This document shows positions 9,189 through 17,374 of a stretch of 48,708 bases of DNA, piece after piece. The stretch lies in contig CAMTPA010000017.1 of assembly GCA_947074275.1 (NCBI GenBank), forward strand, positions 1 through 48,708, written 5' to 3'. The position numbers and the translations under genes are program-made. The stretch comes from an uncultured Bacteroides sp. GTDB lineage: Bacteria; Bacteroidota; Bacteroidia; Bacteroidales; Bacteroidaceae. How positions within the stretch are numbered: position 1 is the stretch's first letter; every line of letters starts with the position of its first letter. The notes below the pieces were generated by a model, which was not told the DNA's origin, made no database searches, and saw only the letters and a list, made by a program, of their open reading frames with translations.

Positions 9189-10484
9189 TTAGAGCAGATA
9201 AAATAGCAACAGCAAAATGGCGTTTGCCCCGATGATGCTTCCGAAACCGCCCAATATCCACGGGCGAAGCGAACTGCCTTTGCCCGAAAAGAAAAGAGCG
9301 TAACACAGGTTGACTGCCACGTTGCTGATGATGGCTTGCATACAACACGCCGTGATGACCGTAGCCGCCACACTTCCGGGGTTTTGCAATAGATTGAGTA
9401 TGAATGGGGTGATGTCGCTGCATCCTGCCACAAACGAAAGGGCTTTCAGACCGCCTGTGCCCAAATAGAGCACTACGAAATGGGTGATGATGGTGAACAC
9501 CACAAAAAGCAAAGCAAATATCAATGCCACCTTAAATTCGAGTGGGTTGCTGCTGTCGTCCTCTTCATTCACAATGGTCACCTCACCACGTTTTTTGGCT
9601 TTGCCATAGATGAACCAAGCCACACCCCCCGACACGATAGCCATAACAAGTAGGTAGGGGTAAATATCGTGGAAGATGCGTCGGCTAAAGATGAACACCA
9701 ACACCAAAAAGCGGACAAACATCATACAGACTGCTATCAGCATAGCGGCGGTGTATTCGGCTGCGTGTCCATTGCCTGCTTTCTTGCTTTTGCGTGCCAA
9801 CACCGAGATAGTGGCCGTGCTGCTATACATTCCGCCAATGATGCCCGAAACCAATACGCCCGATTCGCGAAACACGTATCGCTTGAGCAAATAAGAAAGG
9901 TATGAAATGCCCGAAACCACCACCGTGGCAAGCCAAATGGAGTAGGGAGTGAGATTGATGCCGGGAATGATATTGGTGTGAGGAAGTATGGGAAGGATGA
10001 TGCCGCTGATAGCAAGAAACTTGGCAAGGGTTATCATCTCGTCGTTTTTCATTCGCTGCACCAGCTCGGTGAAGGTGTGTTTTAGCTCGGTGAGGGTGAG
10101 CACCACTACTACCACCAACACGTAAAACCACGAGGGTTGAGTGTCGACAATGGGAGCCAAGCAATAGGTGATGAGCGCAATGACAATGGTGGTGATGCCG
10201 AAGATGTGAAACTGGGTTTGCTTCACATAGTAGTTTATCGCCAGCAAGATGCCTAACACCAATCCGCCACCCATAAACAGGCGCATATCCTCCTTGTCGA
10301 GTATATAGAGCAGATAGCCCAATATACCGATAAAGGTAAAAGTGCGGTCGGTGCCAAAGTGTGTCGTCTCTCCTTCGCGCTTCAGAGTGATGCGCCTTTG
10401 CGACAGCCCGATGAGCAAAGCGAAGATAGTGACCAACACAAAGCTAACCAATTCGCGTGGCAGATAATCGAATATTTCATCCAT
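9189..10484 (-). CDS. MgtC/DUF4010-type integral membrane protein
   Basis: A 431-residue polytopic inner-membrane protein. The N-terminal ~130 residues resemble MgtC/SapB proteins (FALLIGLSQRR, GTDRTFTFIGILGYLL). The remainder matches DUF4010, with motifs such as VSGIIGGMYSSTATISVLAR near residue 215 and SFVAGCSDITPFILN near 355. About 12 hydrophobic segments are visible. Members are proposed to influence divalent cation or pH homeostasis but the activity is not established. A -7 promoter element lies about 28 bases upstream of the start. Confidence 0.85.
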   Translation of the reverse strand: MDEIFDYLPRELVSFVLVTIFALLIGLSQRRITLKREGETTHFGTDRTFTFIGILGYLLYILDKEDMRLFMGGGLVLGILLAINYYVKQTQFHIFGITTIVIALITYCLAPIVDTQPSWFYVLVVVVVLTLTELKHTFTELVQRMKNDEMITLAKFLAISGIILPILPHTNIIPGINLTPYSIWLATVVVSGISYLSYLLKRYVFRESGVLVSGIIGGMYSSTATISVLARKSKKAGNGHAAEYTAAMLIAVCMMFVRFLVLVFIFSRRIFHDIYPYLLVMAIVSGGVAWFIYGKAKKRGEVTIVNEEDDSSNPLEFKVALIFALLFVVFTIITHFVVLYLGTGGLKALSFVAGCSDITPFILNLLQNPGSVAATVITACCMQAIISNVAVNLCYALFFSGKGSSLRPWILGGFGSIIGANAILLLLFYLL

Positions 10485-10511
10485 ACATTGTTCGTCTTTT
10501 TACTATATAAA

Positions 10512-10519
10512 CAAAAATA
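10512..10519 (-). promoter_or_regulatory. candidate -7 promoter element for the DUF4010 gene
   Basis: Minus-strand TATTTTTG matches TAnnTTTG and would start transcription about 20-25 bases before the ATG at 10484. No clear -33 TTTG partner is seen. Confidence 0.5.
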
Positions 10520-10537
10520 AGGATAAATTGTGTGATG

Positions 10538-11005
10538 CTACCAGGTAGAAAATGGTTTTTTCATCAGTTGCGAGTTGTAATAGCGTCGGTCTCCCGTCAC
10601 CTCTTTGCCTATGAAACTGGGTTTCTCGAAACTGTCGTCGGTCGACTCAAGCTCTACTTCGGCCATAACAAGTCCTCGGTTATCTCCAGCAAACTCATCT
10701 ACCTCGAACACGTGGCGGCCGCTGCGCACCAAGTAGCGTATTTTGTCTATCACACCTCCCTCGCATAGCTTCATCAACTCTTGTGCGTCGGCAAGGGGTA
10801 TCTCCTGCTCCCACTCGTAGCGGCTCAGCCCATCGGGGGTAGATGCCCCTTTGATGGTGATATATCCTTTGTCGTTGCGGATGCGGATGCGCACCGTTCG
10901 GCCACGCTCACTGCATATATAGCCTTGCACAATGTGGCTATGTGCGTGAGCCATCGATTTAAACTCGCCTTCGACGAGAAACTTACGTTCTATTTCTTGT
11001 GCCAT
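10538..11005 (-). CDS. CYTH-domain protein (triphosphate tunnel metalloenzyme)
   Basis: A 155-residue single-domain CYTH protein. The hallmark EIERKFL at residues 4-10 (ExExK) starts it, followed by charged strands lining a tunnel: VRIRIRN near 37, YITIKG near 48, RYEWEQEIP near 63, IDKIRY near 88, FEVDEF near 99 and AEVELES near 114. Family members hydrolyse inorganic triphosphate or related phosphates using Mg2+ or Mn2+; the substrate is not predictable. The start is fixed by the N-terminal motif. The promoter sits so close to the ATG that the mRNA is probably leaderless. It is divergent from tspO. Confidence 0.9.
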   Translation of the reverse strand: MAQEIERKFLVEGEFKSMAHAHSHIVQGYICSERGRTVRIRIRNDKGYITIKGASTPDGLSRYEWEQEIPLADAQELMKLCEGGVIDKIRYLVRSGRHVFEVDEFAGDNRGLVMAEVELESTDDSFEKPSFIGKEVTGDRRYYNSQLMKKPFSTW

Positions 11006-11009
11006 AAGG

Positions 11010-11040
11010 CAAAGGTAGCAATTTCGTGTAGATGAACAAG
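11010..11040 (-). promoter_or_regulatory. promoter of the CYTH gene, abutting the start codon
   Basis: On the minus strand the -7 element is TACCTTTG (11010-11017), a perfect TAnnTTTG, with CTTG (11037-11040) as -33 element 19 bases upstream. The ATG begins at 11005, only four bases beyond the -7 element. Confidence 0.65.
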
Positions 11041-11083
11041 TTGCACCGTAGTTAGTTATTATAAGTAGAATGATTCGTATTGT

Positions 11084-11560
11084 ATGAAAATAGATAAAAA
11101 AACATCAATCAGCCTGCTTGTATTTGTGGTGCTTTGCTTGCTGATGGGCTATGTGGGCAGCCTGTTTCAAGAAGATGCATTGCTCAACTGGTATCCCACT
11201 TTAGACAAATCTCCGTTGACACCGCCCAGTATTGCATTCCCTATTGTGTGGACGATCTTGTACATAATGATGGGAGTATCTATCACCTTGATAGTGAATG
11301 GTAAAAACAAAAACCGCACGGTGTGCTACAAGGTTTTTTCGTGGCAGCTGATAGCCAACTTTATGTGGAGCATACTCTTCTTTCACTTTGAAAACCCGTT
11401 GTGGGGATTGGTAGACATTGTTGTACTCGATTTGTTGGCTATTCTGTATGCCTTCTTAGCATTCCGTTTCAGTCGGTGGGCTTCCATCTTGTTTGTGCCC
11501 TACATCGTTTGGTTGTTGTTTGCCACCTACCTCAATGGCTATATCTGGGCCTACAATTAG
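11084..11560 (+). CDS. tspO: TspO/MBR family protein
   Basis: A 158-residue, five-helix membrane protein of the TspO (peripheral benzodiazepine receptor-like) family. Visible signatures are WYPTLDKSPLTPPSIAFPIV (residues ~37-56) followed by WTILYIMMG, then NFMWSILFFHFENPLWGL near 88, and a C-terminal VWLLFATYLNGYIW. The tryptophan-rich pattern and length (about 160) are standard. TspO proteins bind porphyrins and cholesterol-like ligands and are linked to tetrapyrrole or stress signalling. The gene is single, divergent from the CYTH gene, and its stop is six bases from the convergent porin stop. Confidence 0.93.
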   Translation: MKIDKKTSISLLVFVVLCLLMGYVGSLFQEDALLNWYPTLDKSPLTPPSIAFPIVWTILYIMMGVSITLIVNGKNKNRTVCYKVFSWQLIANFMWSILFFHFENPLWGLVDIVVLDLLAILYAFLAFRFSRWASILFVPYIVWLLFATYLNGYIWAYN

Positions 11561-11566
11561 CAAGCC

Positions 11567-12625
11567 TCAGAAGCGTGTCATAAACTCAACCACAATTTTG
11601 TCTTGTTCCGAAGCCTTGGGCACACCACCCTTGTTGTAGAAATACTTTTCGTAGTTCAATCGTATGTCGGCCACAAACTTCTTAGAGAAACTGAAGGTGA
11701 CACCACCCGTGATGCGGTGACGGCCGTAGTCGGTAATGGGGAGTATGTAGGTGTCCTCGTCTATGTTTTTGCCATCGCTGTGGTCGGTCATCATATCGTA
11801 GCGCAGCCCCACCGACATTTGATGAAAGAATTTCTTTAACGGTATGTAGTAGCAGGCAAAGGTGTTGAGTGCGTGTACATTGTTGAAAGCCTCTCCGCTA
11901 TACGTCTTAAACAGGTATTCTGCCTCTACGTGTATTTTCTTATTGTTGTAATACATTCCTATATCGTACATCTGTATGCGCACAGCTTCGGGCTTTATCA
12001 TTTGGTTGCTCAAAGTCAAGTTGAACCCATCGGCAAACCAAAGCTGCCCCTTCACCGAGTAGTTGAGCGATTTGTGCCACTCCTTTTGGTTGGTAAGCCC
12101 CGCTCCGTTAAACAATCCCGCTTCGAGCACGAACGGCAGCTGGTAGTCCTTTCGCGAATAGGCCAATGTAGCTCCCACATCGCGCACATCGCCCACTTGC
12201 TTGGCTATGAAAGAGCGGTTTGCAAAAAACAACAAATGCGGCGAACGGTGTGCATCTATCGTAAACGGCACCCGCATCTGCCCAATGGTAAAGTCGACGT
12301 GCTTCACTGGAAATATGCGAGTATAAGCGTCGAGCATCCGAATCACCCCTTGGTCTGAAAGATCGATTTCAGCTTTGTAGGCCACTATGGGAAGCACATT
12401 CCCCGTAAGGCTAAAACGTGCGTTACGCACCTGAAAGCGGCTTTCGTTGGTAGCAGTTTGATATTCGTATTTTGCTCGGATTGTGCCGTGTATGGCTGGC
12501 ATATAGTCTTTGGTTTCCATCTTTTCCGTTTCCAGTTTTTTGCCATCCACCACCGATTCGCATACTTGGCTCTTTAGATTTACTGTTAGCAACAACAATG
12601 CAACAAGCGTTGTCCATTTATTCAT
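11567..12625 (-). CDS. Porin of the phosphate-selective porin O/P type
   Basis: A 352-residue outer-membrane barrel. A signal peptide (MNKWTTLVALLLLTVNLKSQ) is followed by IHGTIRAKYEYQT, then FQVRNARFSLTGNVLP and a long alternating beta pattern. It ends in the terminal phenylalanine expected for barrel assembly (FMTRF). The layout fits the OprO/OprP-like porins common in Bacteroidota; phosphate selectivity is not implied. I chose the ATG at 12623-12625 because it starts the signal peptide. An ATG 17 codons upstream would precede the promoter element at 12652-12659. Confidence 0.82.
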   Translation of the reverse strand: MNKWTTLVALLLLTVNLKSQVCESVVDGKKLETEKMETKDYMPAIHGTIRAKYEYQTATNESRFQVRNARFSLTGNVLPIVAYKAEIDLSDQGVIRMLDAYTRIFPVKHVDFTIGQMRVPFTIDAHRSPHLLFFANRSFIAKQVGDVRDVGATLAYSRKDYQLPFVLEAGLFNGAGLTNQKEWHKSLNYSVKGQLWFADGFNLTLSNQMIKPEAVRIQMYDIGMYYNNKKIHVEAEYLFKTYSGEAFNNVHALNTFACYYIPLKKFFHQMSVGLRYDMMTDHSDGKNIDEDTYILPITDYGRHRITGGVTFSFSKKFVADIRLNYEKYFYNKGGVPKASEQDKIVVEFMTRF

Positions 12626-12651
12626 TTTGTTATACCGTTTTAATTTGTTTG

Positions 12652-12659
12652 CAAAATTA
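12652..12659 (-). promoter_or_regulatory. candidate -7 promoter element for the porin gene
   Basis: Minus-strand TAATTTTG is a perfect TAnnTTTG, 27 bases before the chosen ATG at 12625. It supports that start over the longer reading. Confidence 0.6.
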
Positions 12660-12731
12660 GTTACACCGATATACACATCTGTGTCATTGACGTTACATTG
12701 AGGTTACATTTGCTCGGTGGGTATAAAAGCA

Positions 12732-12770
12732 GCAAGGATGTATTTGTCTTATAAACAGATACATCCTTGC
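12732..12770 (-). terminator. terminator of the 43-residue membrane protein gene
   Basis: GCAAGGATGTATTTGT (12732-12747) pairs with ACAGATACATCCTTGC (12755-12770) over 16 bp with one wobble, around a 7-base loop. Read on the minus strand it is followed by TGCTTTTAT. It lies directly downstream of the small gene and upstream of the porin promoter, separating the two units. Confidence 0.75.
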
Positions 12771-12793
12771 AACTTTTAGCTTCAGCCTTTTGG

Positions 12794-12925
12794 CTAATAA
12801 AAAGAGAAACCTACAATCATCACAATGGCAAGCACCACCAAGGAGATGAAAACGGCTCGTATCACTCTTTCAGCTTGTTTTTGTTCTTTTGCACTATGCG
12901 CAGCTTTCTTTTTGTTCTTTCCCAT
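12794..12925 (-). CDS. Small single-helix membrane protein, 43 residues
   Basis: Reading from the ATG at 12923-12925 gives 43 residues ending in TAG. A lysine-rich head (MGKNKKKAAHSAKEQKQAER) is followed by one hydrophobic helix (FISLVVLAIVMIVGFSFY) at residues ~26-43. This is the layout of a small tail-anchored inner-membrane protein with a cytoplasmic basic head. The frame is flanked by intergenic DNA and followed by its own terminator, which supports it being expressed. Function unknown. Confidence 0.75.
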   Translation of the reverse strand: MGKNKKKAAHSAKEQKQAERVIRAVFISLVVLAIVMIVGFSFY

Positions 12926-13059
12926 ACGTATTAGCTTTAAAGTTCAACACTAACAAAGTAAGGATAAAAAAGAGAGAAAAGCAAATGAAAAAGACGAAAT
13001 GTTTTGTGCGGAGGTGATTGAGATAGTAGCTACACTCACTACTTATCTACCCCTCTACT

Positions 13060-13443
13060 TTATTTCTCCACCTCTTTGCCTGCTTGCTGCCAAGCGTTGA
13101 AGCCTTTATCCAGTTCATACACCGTGAAGCCCTCTTTGGATAAGATGGCTGCTGCTTTTTTGCTGCGCTGACCGCTGCGGCAATACACTGCCACAGGTTC
13201 TTGCTTCGACAAAGTTTTATTTGCGATGACGGCAAACGAGCTGCCATTCACGTTGATGTTGGCGCTTTGTGGGATGTGCCCTTCGGCATATTCGCTTGGC
13301 GTGCGCACGTCTACCAATTGTATTTCACCCTTGTTGATGAGTTTTTCAAATTCATCAACACCCATCGATTGATAATCTCCCTTTTGCTGACAAGCGAAAA
13401 GAGAAGCAAGTATTGAGAACATAATGGTAAGTAAATAATTCAT
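13060..13443 (-). CDS. Rhodanese-domain lipoprotein
   Basis: A 127-residue protein with a lipoprotein signal (LASLFAC, Cys18) and one rhodanese domain. Domain marks are LVDVRTPSEYAEGHIPQSANIN near residues 43-64 and the active-site loop CRSGQRS with Cys88. It would face the periplasm and carry persulfide sulfur on Cys88 or act as a thiol relay; the acceptor is unknown. It is the last gene of the PASTA-rluD-ddl group, nine bases after the NigD-like gene. Confidence 0.9.
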   Translation of the reverse strand: MNYLLTIMFSILASLFACQQKGDYQSMGVDEFEKLINKGEIQLVDVRTPSEYAEGHIPQSANINVNGSSFAVIANKTLSKQEPVAVYCRSGQRSKKAAAILSKEGFTVYELDKGFNAWQQAGKEVEK

Positions 13444-13452
13444 AGGTTAATA

Positions 13453-14133
13453 TTAATCAGTTGTATCTTGCTGAAAATAGAAAGGGCCACACTGCTGAAG
13501 CTGGTTTGCTTCATCGTGATACTGAAAGTAGATGGCCAATTCTTTATTCACGTCGCTATAATATTGAGCTATTGGGATAGACGTGTATGCTCGCTTGGTG
13601 TTGTAAGCGTCGTTTCTATCAGCTCCTGCATCGTGGTATAGCAGAATTTTTACAGTCAGCACACCCGTTGCGTCTGTATAAACCTCTTGCTCTACCAAGT
13701 GAAAGTAGTGACTTGCTTGGTAGGTCTTCACGGTGAGTAGCATATTCAAGTAGTCATATCCCTTCCAAATGCTAAGTAGCGTTGCGGGGTCGGTTTTTAT
13801 GCCTTCCTCAAACACGGAGTTAGTGGGTGGCAGTGGAATGGGCGAGATGGTGGATGCCATTGCGTATACGATTGCTTTGTTGCCCGGTAGCAGTTCGATG
13901 TTGGCGGCGATGCGTGCCGTGCTATCTGCTTTAATCAGAGTTTGGGTTTTGTCTTCCGCTATCTGAAGCACTTCTTTTCTATCGGTGGTGGCCGACACTA
14001 ATGTGCCCGAGTGATTGGACGTGACTGTGAGAAACTCCAACTGAATGGATGGCGTTTTCACGTCGTCGTCATCGCAAGCCGACACCATCCAAGCGGTCAG
14101 CACTAAAAACAGGCAGGCAAGGTAGCTTCTCAT
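13453..14133 (-). CDS. NigD-like lipoprotein (tentative)
   Basis: A 226-residue lipoprotein with signal peptide ending AWMVSAC (Cys20), followed by an acidic DDDD stretch typical of surface or outer-membrane lipoproteins in this phylum. The body is beta-rich, with a segment YDYLNMLLTVKTYQASHYFH near residue 125 that resembles NigD-like proteins. That assignment is from memory of the pattern and is tentative. Its ATG overlaps the acyltransferase stop in an ATGA, so the two are likely translationally coupled. Confidence 0.6.
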   Translation of the reverse strand: MRSYLACLFLVLTAWMVSACDDDDVKTPSIQLEFLTVTSNHSGTLVSATTDRKEVLQIAEDKTQTLIKADSTARIAANIELLPGNKAIVYAMASTISPIPLPPTNSVFEEGIKTDPATLLSIWKGYDYLNMLLTVKTYQASHYFHLVEQEVYTDATGVLTVKILLYHDAGADRNDAYNTKRAYTSIPIAQYYSDVNKELAIYFQYHDEANQLQQCGPFYFQQDTTD

Positions 14134-15278
14134 TGCATTGCTATTAGGTAATTTTTCAATGGGTTGGCATACATCGTGAGGATGGATTCATATAAGAATG
14201 GGATGTCTTTGTTTTCCAAATCCACTCTTTCTATTTGTTGAGCCACGTAAGCTTCAAATTTTGCTTTCTCTTCTTCTGAATAGTGCGAAGCAAATTTATT
14301 GGTGCCATTCAGAAGGTCGTAGGCCACGTAGTTGCACGGATAGAAGCGGTAGTTTTGATGAATACACTTATCTATCAGTGCAGATACAGCCGCAAATATC
14401 TCTATTTTCGGGAGTGTTCTATCTATCAAGTCGAGTTGAGGGTTGATGCAAGGTGCCATTTGCAGATGTACTCTTCCTTTTTGCCCTACAATTCCTGTGC
14501 GCATATTCAGCATATCGTCTGCTGGCGACTTTTTGTGCTCGGGGTTGTCGCGCTTTTGCTGAAACTCTTTGGCTTTGAGGTAGTCGCAAGGGTCATATTC
14601 GTACGAGAAGGTAAGTGGAGCTATCTTTAGAGCCTTCAAGCGATCTATCACGTCGCCTTCGCCACCCATAGCCATCATTTTGAGCACGCTGTCTTGGGTG
14701 CGGTCGTCCGAGTTCTTGGCTCTTCCTTCGCGCTGGGCAATCCAGATAGATTCTTTCTTGTCGGCGATGACGTGGTGCATATAGCGCGACATACGAGCTG
14801 ACGACTCCAATATCTGGCGCATTGTCAGTCCGCGCTGCACGATAAACGATTTATTGGTGCGCACGAAGCGTTTTATCCAAGGATAAATCAGCAGATTGTC
14901 GCCAATGGCTATCTCTACCGTACCCATATTCAGGTCGATTAGTTTTACTGAGAGAAAGCTTGAGTCGAGCGTTATGTCGCGGTGGTTGGATAAGAATGTG
15001 TAGGCTTCATCGGGACGCTCCAATGCCGAGCAGTCGAGTGTCACACCATCGGTGTAGTTGTCGATAATCTTGCCAATTACCACATAGCATATTGCTTTTT
15101 GAAAATCGTTTTTATTCTTGCATTCTCTTATAATTTCGGATAGCTTCTCGAAAGGTATTTCGGGCAACACCGACTCTGCCATCTCTTTGAAAGCGGGGTC
15201 GGATATTAGCTCTTCAAATACTTGTGGAAGCTCTTCGTCGTGATAACAACGTATCTCATCAAATTCTTTTGTATCCAT
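14130..15278 (-). CDS. Acyltransferase of the glycerol-phosphate acyltransferase type
   Basis: A 382-residue soluble or peripheral protein related to PlsC/PlsB acyltransferases. The motif NHRDITLDSSF near residue 97 corresponds to the His/Asp catalytic block, but with five residues between His and Asp where the usual spacing is four. WIAQREGRAKNSDDRTQD near residue 174 corresponds to the substrate-phosphate motif (EGRxK). No transmembrane helix is evident. It would transfer an acyl chain to a glycerolipid precursor or another envelope lipid; the exact acceptor is not clear. It sits between ddl and a lipoprotein gene in an envelope operon. Confidence 0.75.
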   Translation of the reverse strand: MDTKEFDEIRCYHDEELPQVFEELISDPAFKEMAESVLPEIPFEKLSEIIRECKNKNDFQKAICYVVIGKIIDNYTDGVTLDCSALERPDEAYTFLSNHRDITLDSSFLSVKLIDLNMGTVEIAIGDNLLIYPWIKRFVRTNKSFIVQRGLTMRQILESSARMSRYMHHVIADKKESIWIAQREGRAKNSDDRTQDSVLKMMAMGGEGDVIDRLKALKIAPLTFSYEYDPCDYLKAKEFQQKRDNPEHKKSPADDMLNMRTGIVGQKGRVHLQMAPCINPQLDLIDRTLPKIEIFAAVSALIDKCIHQNYRFYPCNYVAYDLLNGTNKFASHYSEEEKAKFEAYVAQQIERVDLENKDIPFLYESILTMYANPLKNYLIAMQ

Positions 15279-15295
15279 AGCGTTTCTTTTCTGAT

Positions 15296-16273
15296 TTAGT
15301 GAAATTTATTTTCAATAATATCGGCCATTACTTCTTTCATATCAAGTCCGGCTGCGGCTATTTGCTGCGGAATGAAGCTTGTGGTGGTCATTCCCGGAGT
15401 TGTGTTTACTTCAAGCAGGTTGATTTTATCGCCCTGAGTGATGATGTAATCGATGCGTACAATGCCTTGGCAGCCCAATATATCGTAGATTGCCGAGGTG
15501 AGTGCCTGTATGCGGCGTGTGAGGTCGTCGGATATGCGTGCGGGGGTTATTTCATCTACCTGTCCGTTGTATTTGGCATCGTAATCGAAGAACTCGTTCT
15601 CGGTCACCACCTCGGTTATTGGAAACACGGTAGACTTCTTTTTGGTTTTATAGCAGCCGCAAGTCACCTCTGTGCCCTCCATAAACGCTTCAATTACCAC
15701 TTCTTCGGCCTCGTCAAAAGCTTTAACAATTGCGGGCTGTATTTGTTCTGCGCTCTTCACTTTGGTCACCCCAAAGCTCGAACCTCCCAAGCTGGGTTTG
15801 ATGAAACAAGGCAGCCCTATTTTCTCTATTACTTGCTCGTCGGATATAGATTGTCCGCTACGTAGCAACAAGGCTTCTGCAATGCGCACGCCAAAGCCTT
15901 TCAGGTATTGGTTGCAAGCAAACTTGTCGTAGGTGAGGGCAGCTGCAAGCACGCCACAACACGAGTAGGGGATGCGCAGCAAATCGAAATAGCCCTGCAA
16001 ACGACCATCTTCGCCCGGAGTGCCGTGAATGGTGATGTAGGCGAAATCGAATTGGGTTTTCTCACCCTTGTGTGTGAAGCTGAAATCGTTTCGGTCGATG
16101 GGTGCTTTTTCGCCTTCGGGCAAGTTTACCTCCCAGCGCAGCCCTTCCATCTCTACAATATAAAGGTTGTATTGCTCTTTGTCTATAAACGAATAGACTC
16201 CTTGCGCGCTACGCAAAGAGACGTGAAATTCGGAGGTGTCTCCTCCTGCTATGATAGCTATCGTACGTTTCAT
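15296..16273 (-). CDS. ddl: D-alanine--D-alanine ligase
   Basis: A cytoplasmic ATP-grasp ligase that joins two D-alanines for peptidoglycan precursors; 325 residues, normal for Ddl. Marks include IAGGDTSEFHVSLRSA near residue 7, IHGTPGEDGRLQGYFDLLRI near 83-102, the glycine-rich GGSSFGVTKV near 167 and the metal/substrate-binding LEVNTTPGMT near 291. Its ATG overlaps the RluD stop by one base (TAATG), so the two are co-translated. It is followed by the acyltransferase with a 17-base gap. Confidence 0.96.
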   Translation of the reverse strand: MKRTIAIIAGGDTSEFHVSLRSAQGVYSFIDKEQYNLYIVEMEGLRWEVNLPEGEKAPIDRNDFSFTHKGEKTQFDFAYITIHGTPGEDGRLQGYFDLLRIPYSCCGVLAAALTYDKFACNQYLKGFGVRIAEALLLRSGQSISDEQVIEKIGLPCFIKPSLGGSSFGVTKVKSAEQIQPAIVKAFDEAEEVVIEAFMEGTEVTCGCYKTKKKSTVFPITEVVTENEFFDYDAKYNGQVDEITPARISDDLTRRIQALTSAIYDILGCQGIVRIDYIITQGDKINLLEVNTTPGMTTTSFIPQQIAAAGLDMKEVMADIIENKFH

Positions 16274-17355
16274 TACTCTATATCTCGATTACTAATGTAG
16301 GTTTTCCATTTGTCTATCACTTGTGTCATATCGGCGGGCATATCGGCGTGAAAGTTCATCTCCTCGCCTGTGACAGGATGCACAAAGCCTAATGTCATAG
16401 CGTGCAAGGCTTGTCGGGGGCAGGTGTCGAAACAATTGTCGACAAACTGCTTGTACTTGTTGAAGCGAGTTCCTCTGAGCACCTCGTTTCCGCCATAGCG
16501 CGCATCGTTGAACAGCACGTGCCCGATGTGCTTCATATGAACACGTATCTGGTGAGTGCGCCCTGTTTCGAGCACACACTCCACCAAGCTGACGTAGCCT
16601 ATACGCTCTAACACCCGATAGTGGGTGACGGCGTGCTTGCCCATTTCGGGGTCGGTAGTCACCGCCATTTGCATACGGTCTTTGGGGTTTCGGGCTATGC
16701 TTCCTACGATGGTTCCTTCGTCGTTCTCCACGTTTCCCCACACTAATGCGCGGTATTTCCGTTTGGTGGTTTTATGAAAAAACTGATTGCCTAAATGCGT
16801 CTTTGCATCGGGTGTTTTGGCTATCACCAATAGCCCCGACGTATCTTTGTCGATGCGATGCACCAAGCCCAGTCGTGGGTCGTTGGCATCGTAGTTGGGG
16901 GTTTCCTTCAAATGCCACGCCAGTGCGTTCACCAATGTGCCGTGGTAGTTGCCGTGGCCCGGATGCACCACCATTCCGGCAGGCTTGTTCACCACCATCA
17001 GGGTTTCATCCTCATACACTATGTCGAGCGGAATATCTTCGGGAATGATTTCGTTTTCGTAGCGTGGCCTGTCCATCATCACCGTAATCACATCGTAGGG
17101 CTTCACCTTGTAGCTGCTTTTCACAGGCTTGCCGTTTGCCATCACAAATCCATCGTCGGCAGCAGTTTGTATGCGATTGCGCGATGCGTTGACGATGCGT
17201 TCAAACAAGTACTTGTCCACTCGCACGAGGTTTTGCCCTTTGTCCACCACCACTCTAAAGTGTTCGTATAGCTGCTCTTCGGCCTTTTCTCCCACGGGTT
17301 CTAAGTCGTCTAATAACTCGTCATCCAGTTCATCATCTCGAATATCGTCTGTCAT
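16273..17355 (-). CDS. rluD: Ribosomal large-subunit pseudouridine synthase, RluD type
   Basis: A 360-residue enzyme that isomerises uridines in 23S rRNA. An acidic N-terminus precedes an S4 RNA-binding domain (residues ~43-95, RVDKYLFERIVNASRNRIQ). The synthase domain carries the catalytic motif HRIDKDTSGLLVIAKT with Asp169, and TGRTHQIRVHM near 270. I start it at the ATG 17353-17355. A longer in-frame reading would run into the preceding PASTA gene and adds an unrelated, low-complexity leader. The 20-base gap to the PASTA gene and one-base overlap with ddl mark an operon. Confidence 0.95.
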   Translation of the reverse strand: MTDDIRDDELDDELLDDLEPVGEKAEEQLYEHFRVVVDKGQNLVRVDKYLFERIVNASRNRIQTAADDGFVMANGKPVKSSYKVKPYDVITVMMDRPRYENEIIPEDIPLDIVYEDETLMVVNKPAGMVVHPGHGNYHGTLVNALAWHLKETPNYDANDPRLGLVHRIDKDTSGLLVIAKTPDAKTHLGNQFFHKTTKRKYRALVWGNVENDEGTIVGSIARNPKDRMQMAVTTDPEMGKHAVTHYRVLERIGYVSLVECVLETGRTHQIRVHMKHIGHVLFNDARYGGNEVLRGTRFNKYKQFVDNCFDTCPRQALHAMTLGFVHPVTGEEMNFHADMPADMTQVIDKWKTYISNRDIE

Positions 17356-17374
17356 AGGTCTTTCTCTGTTTTTT

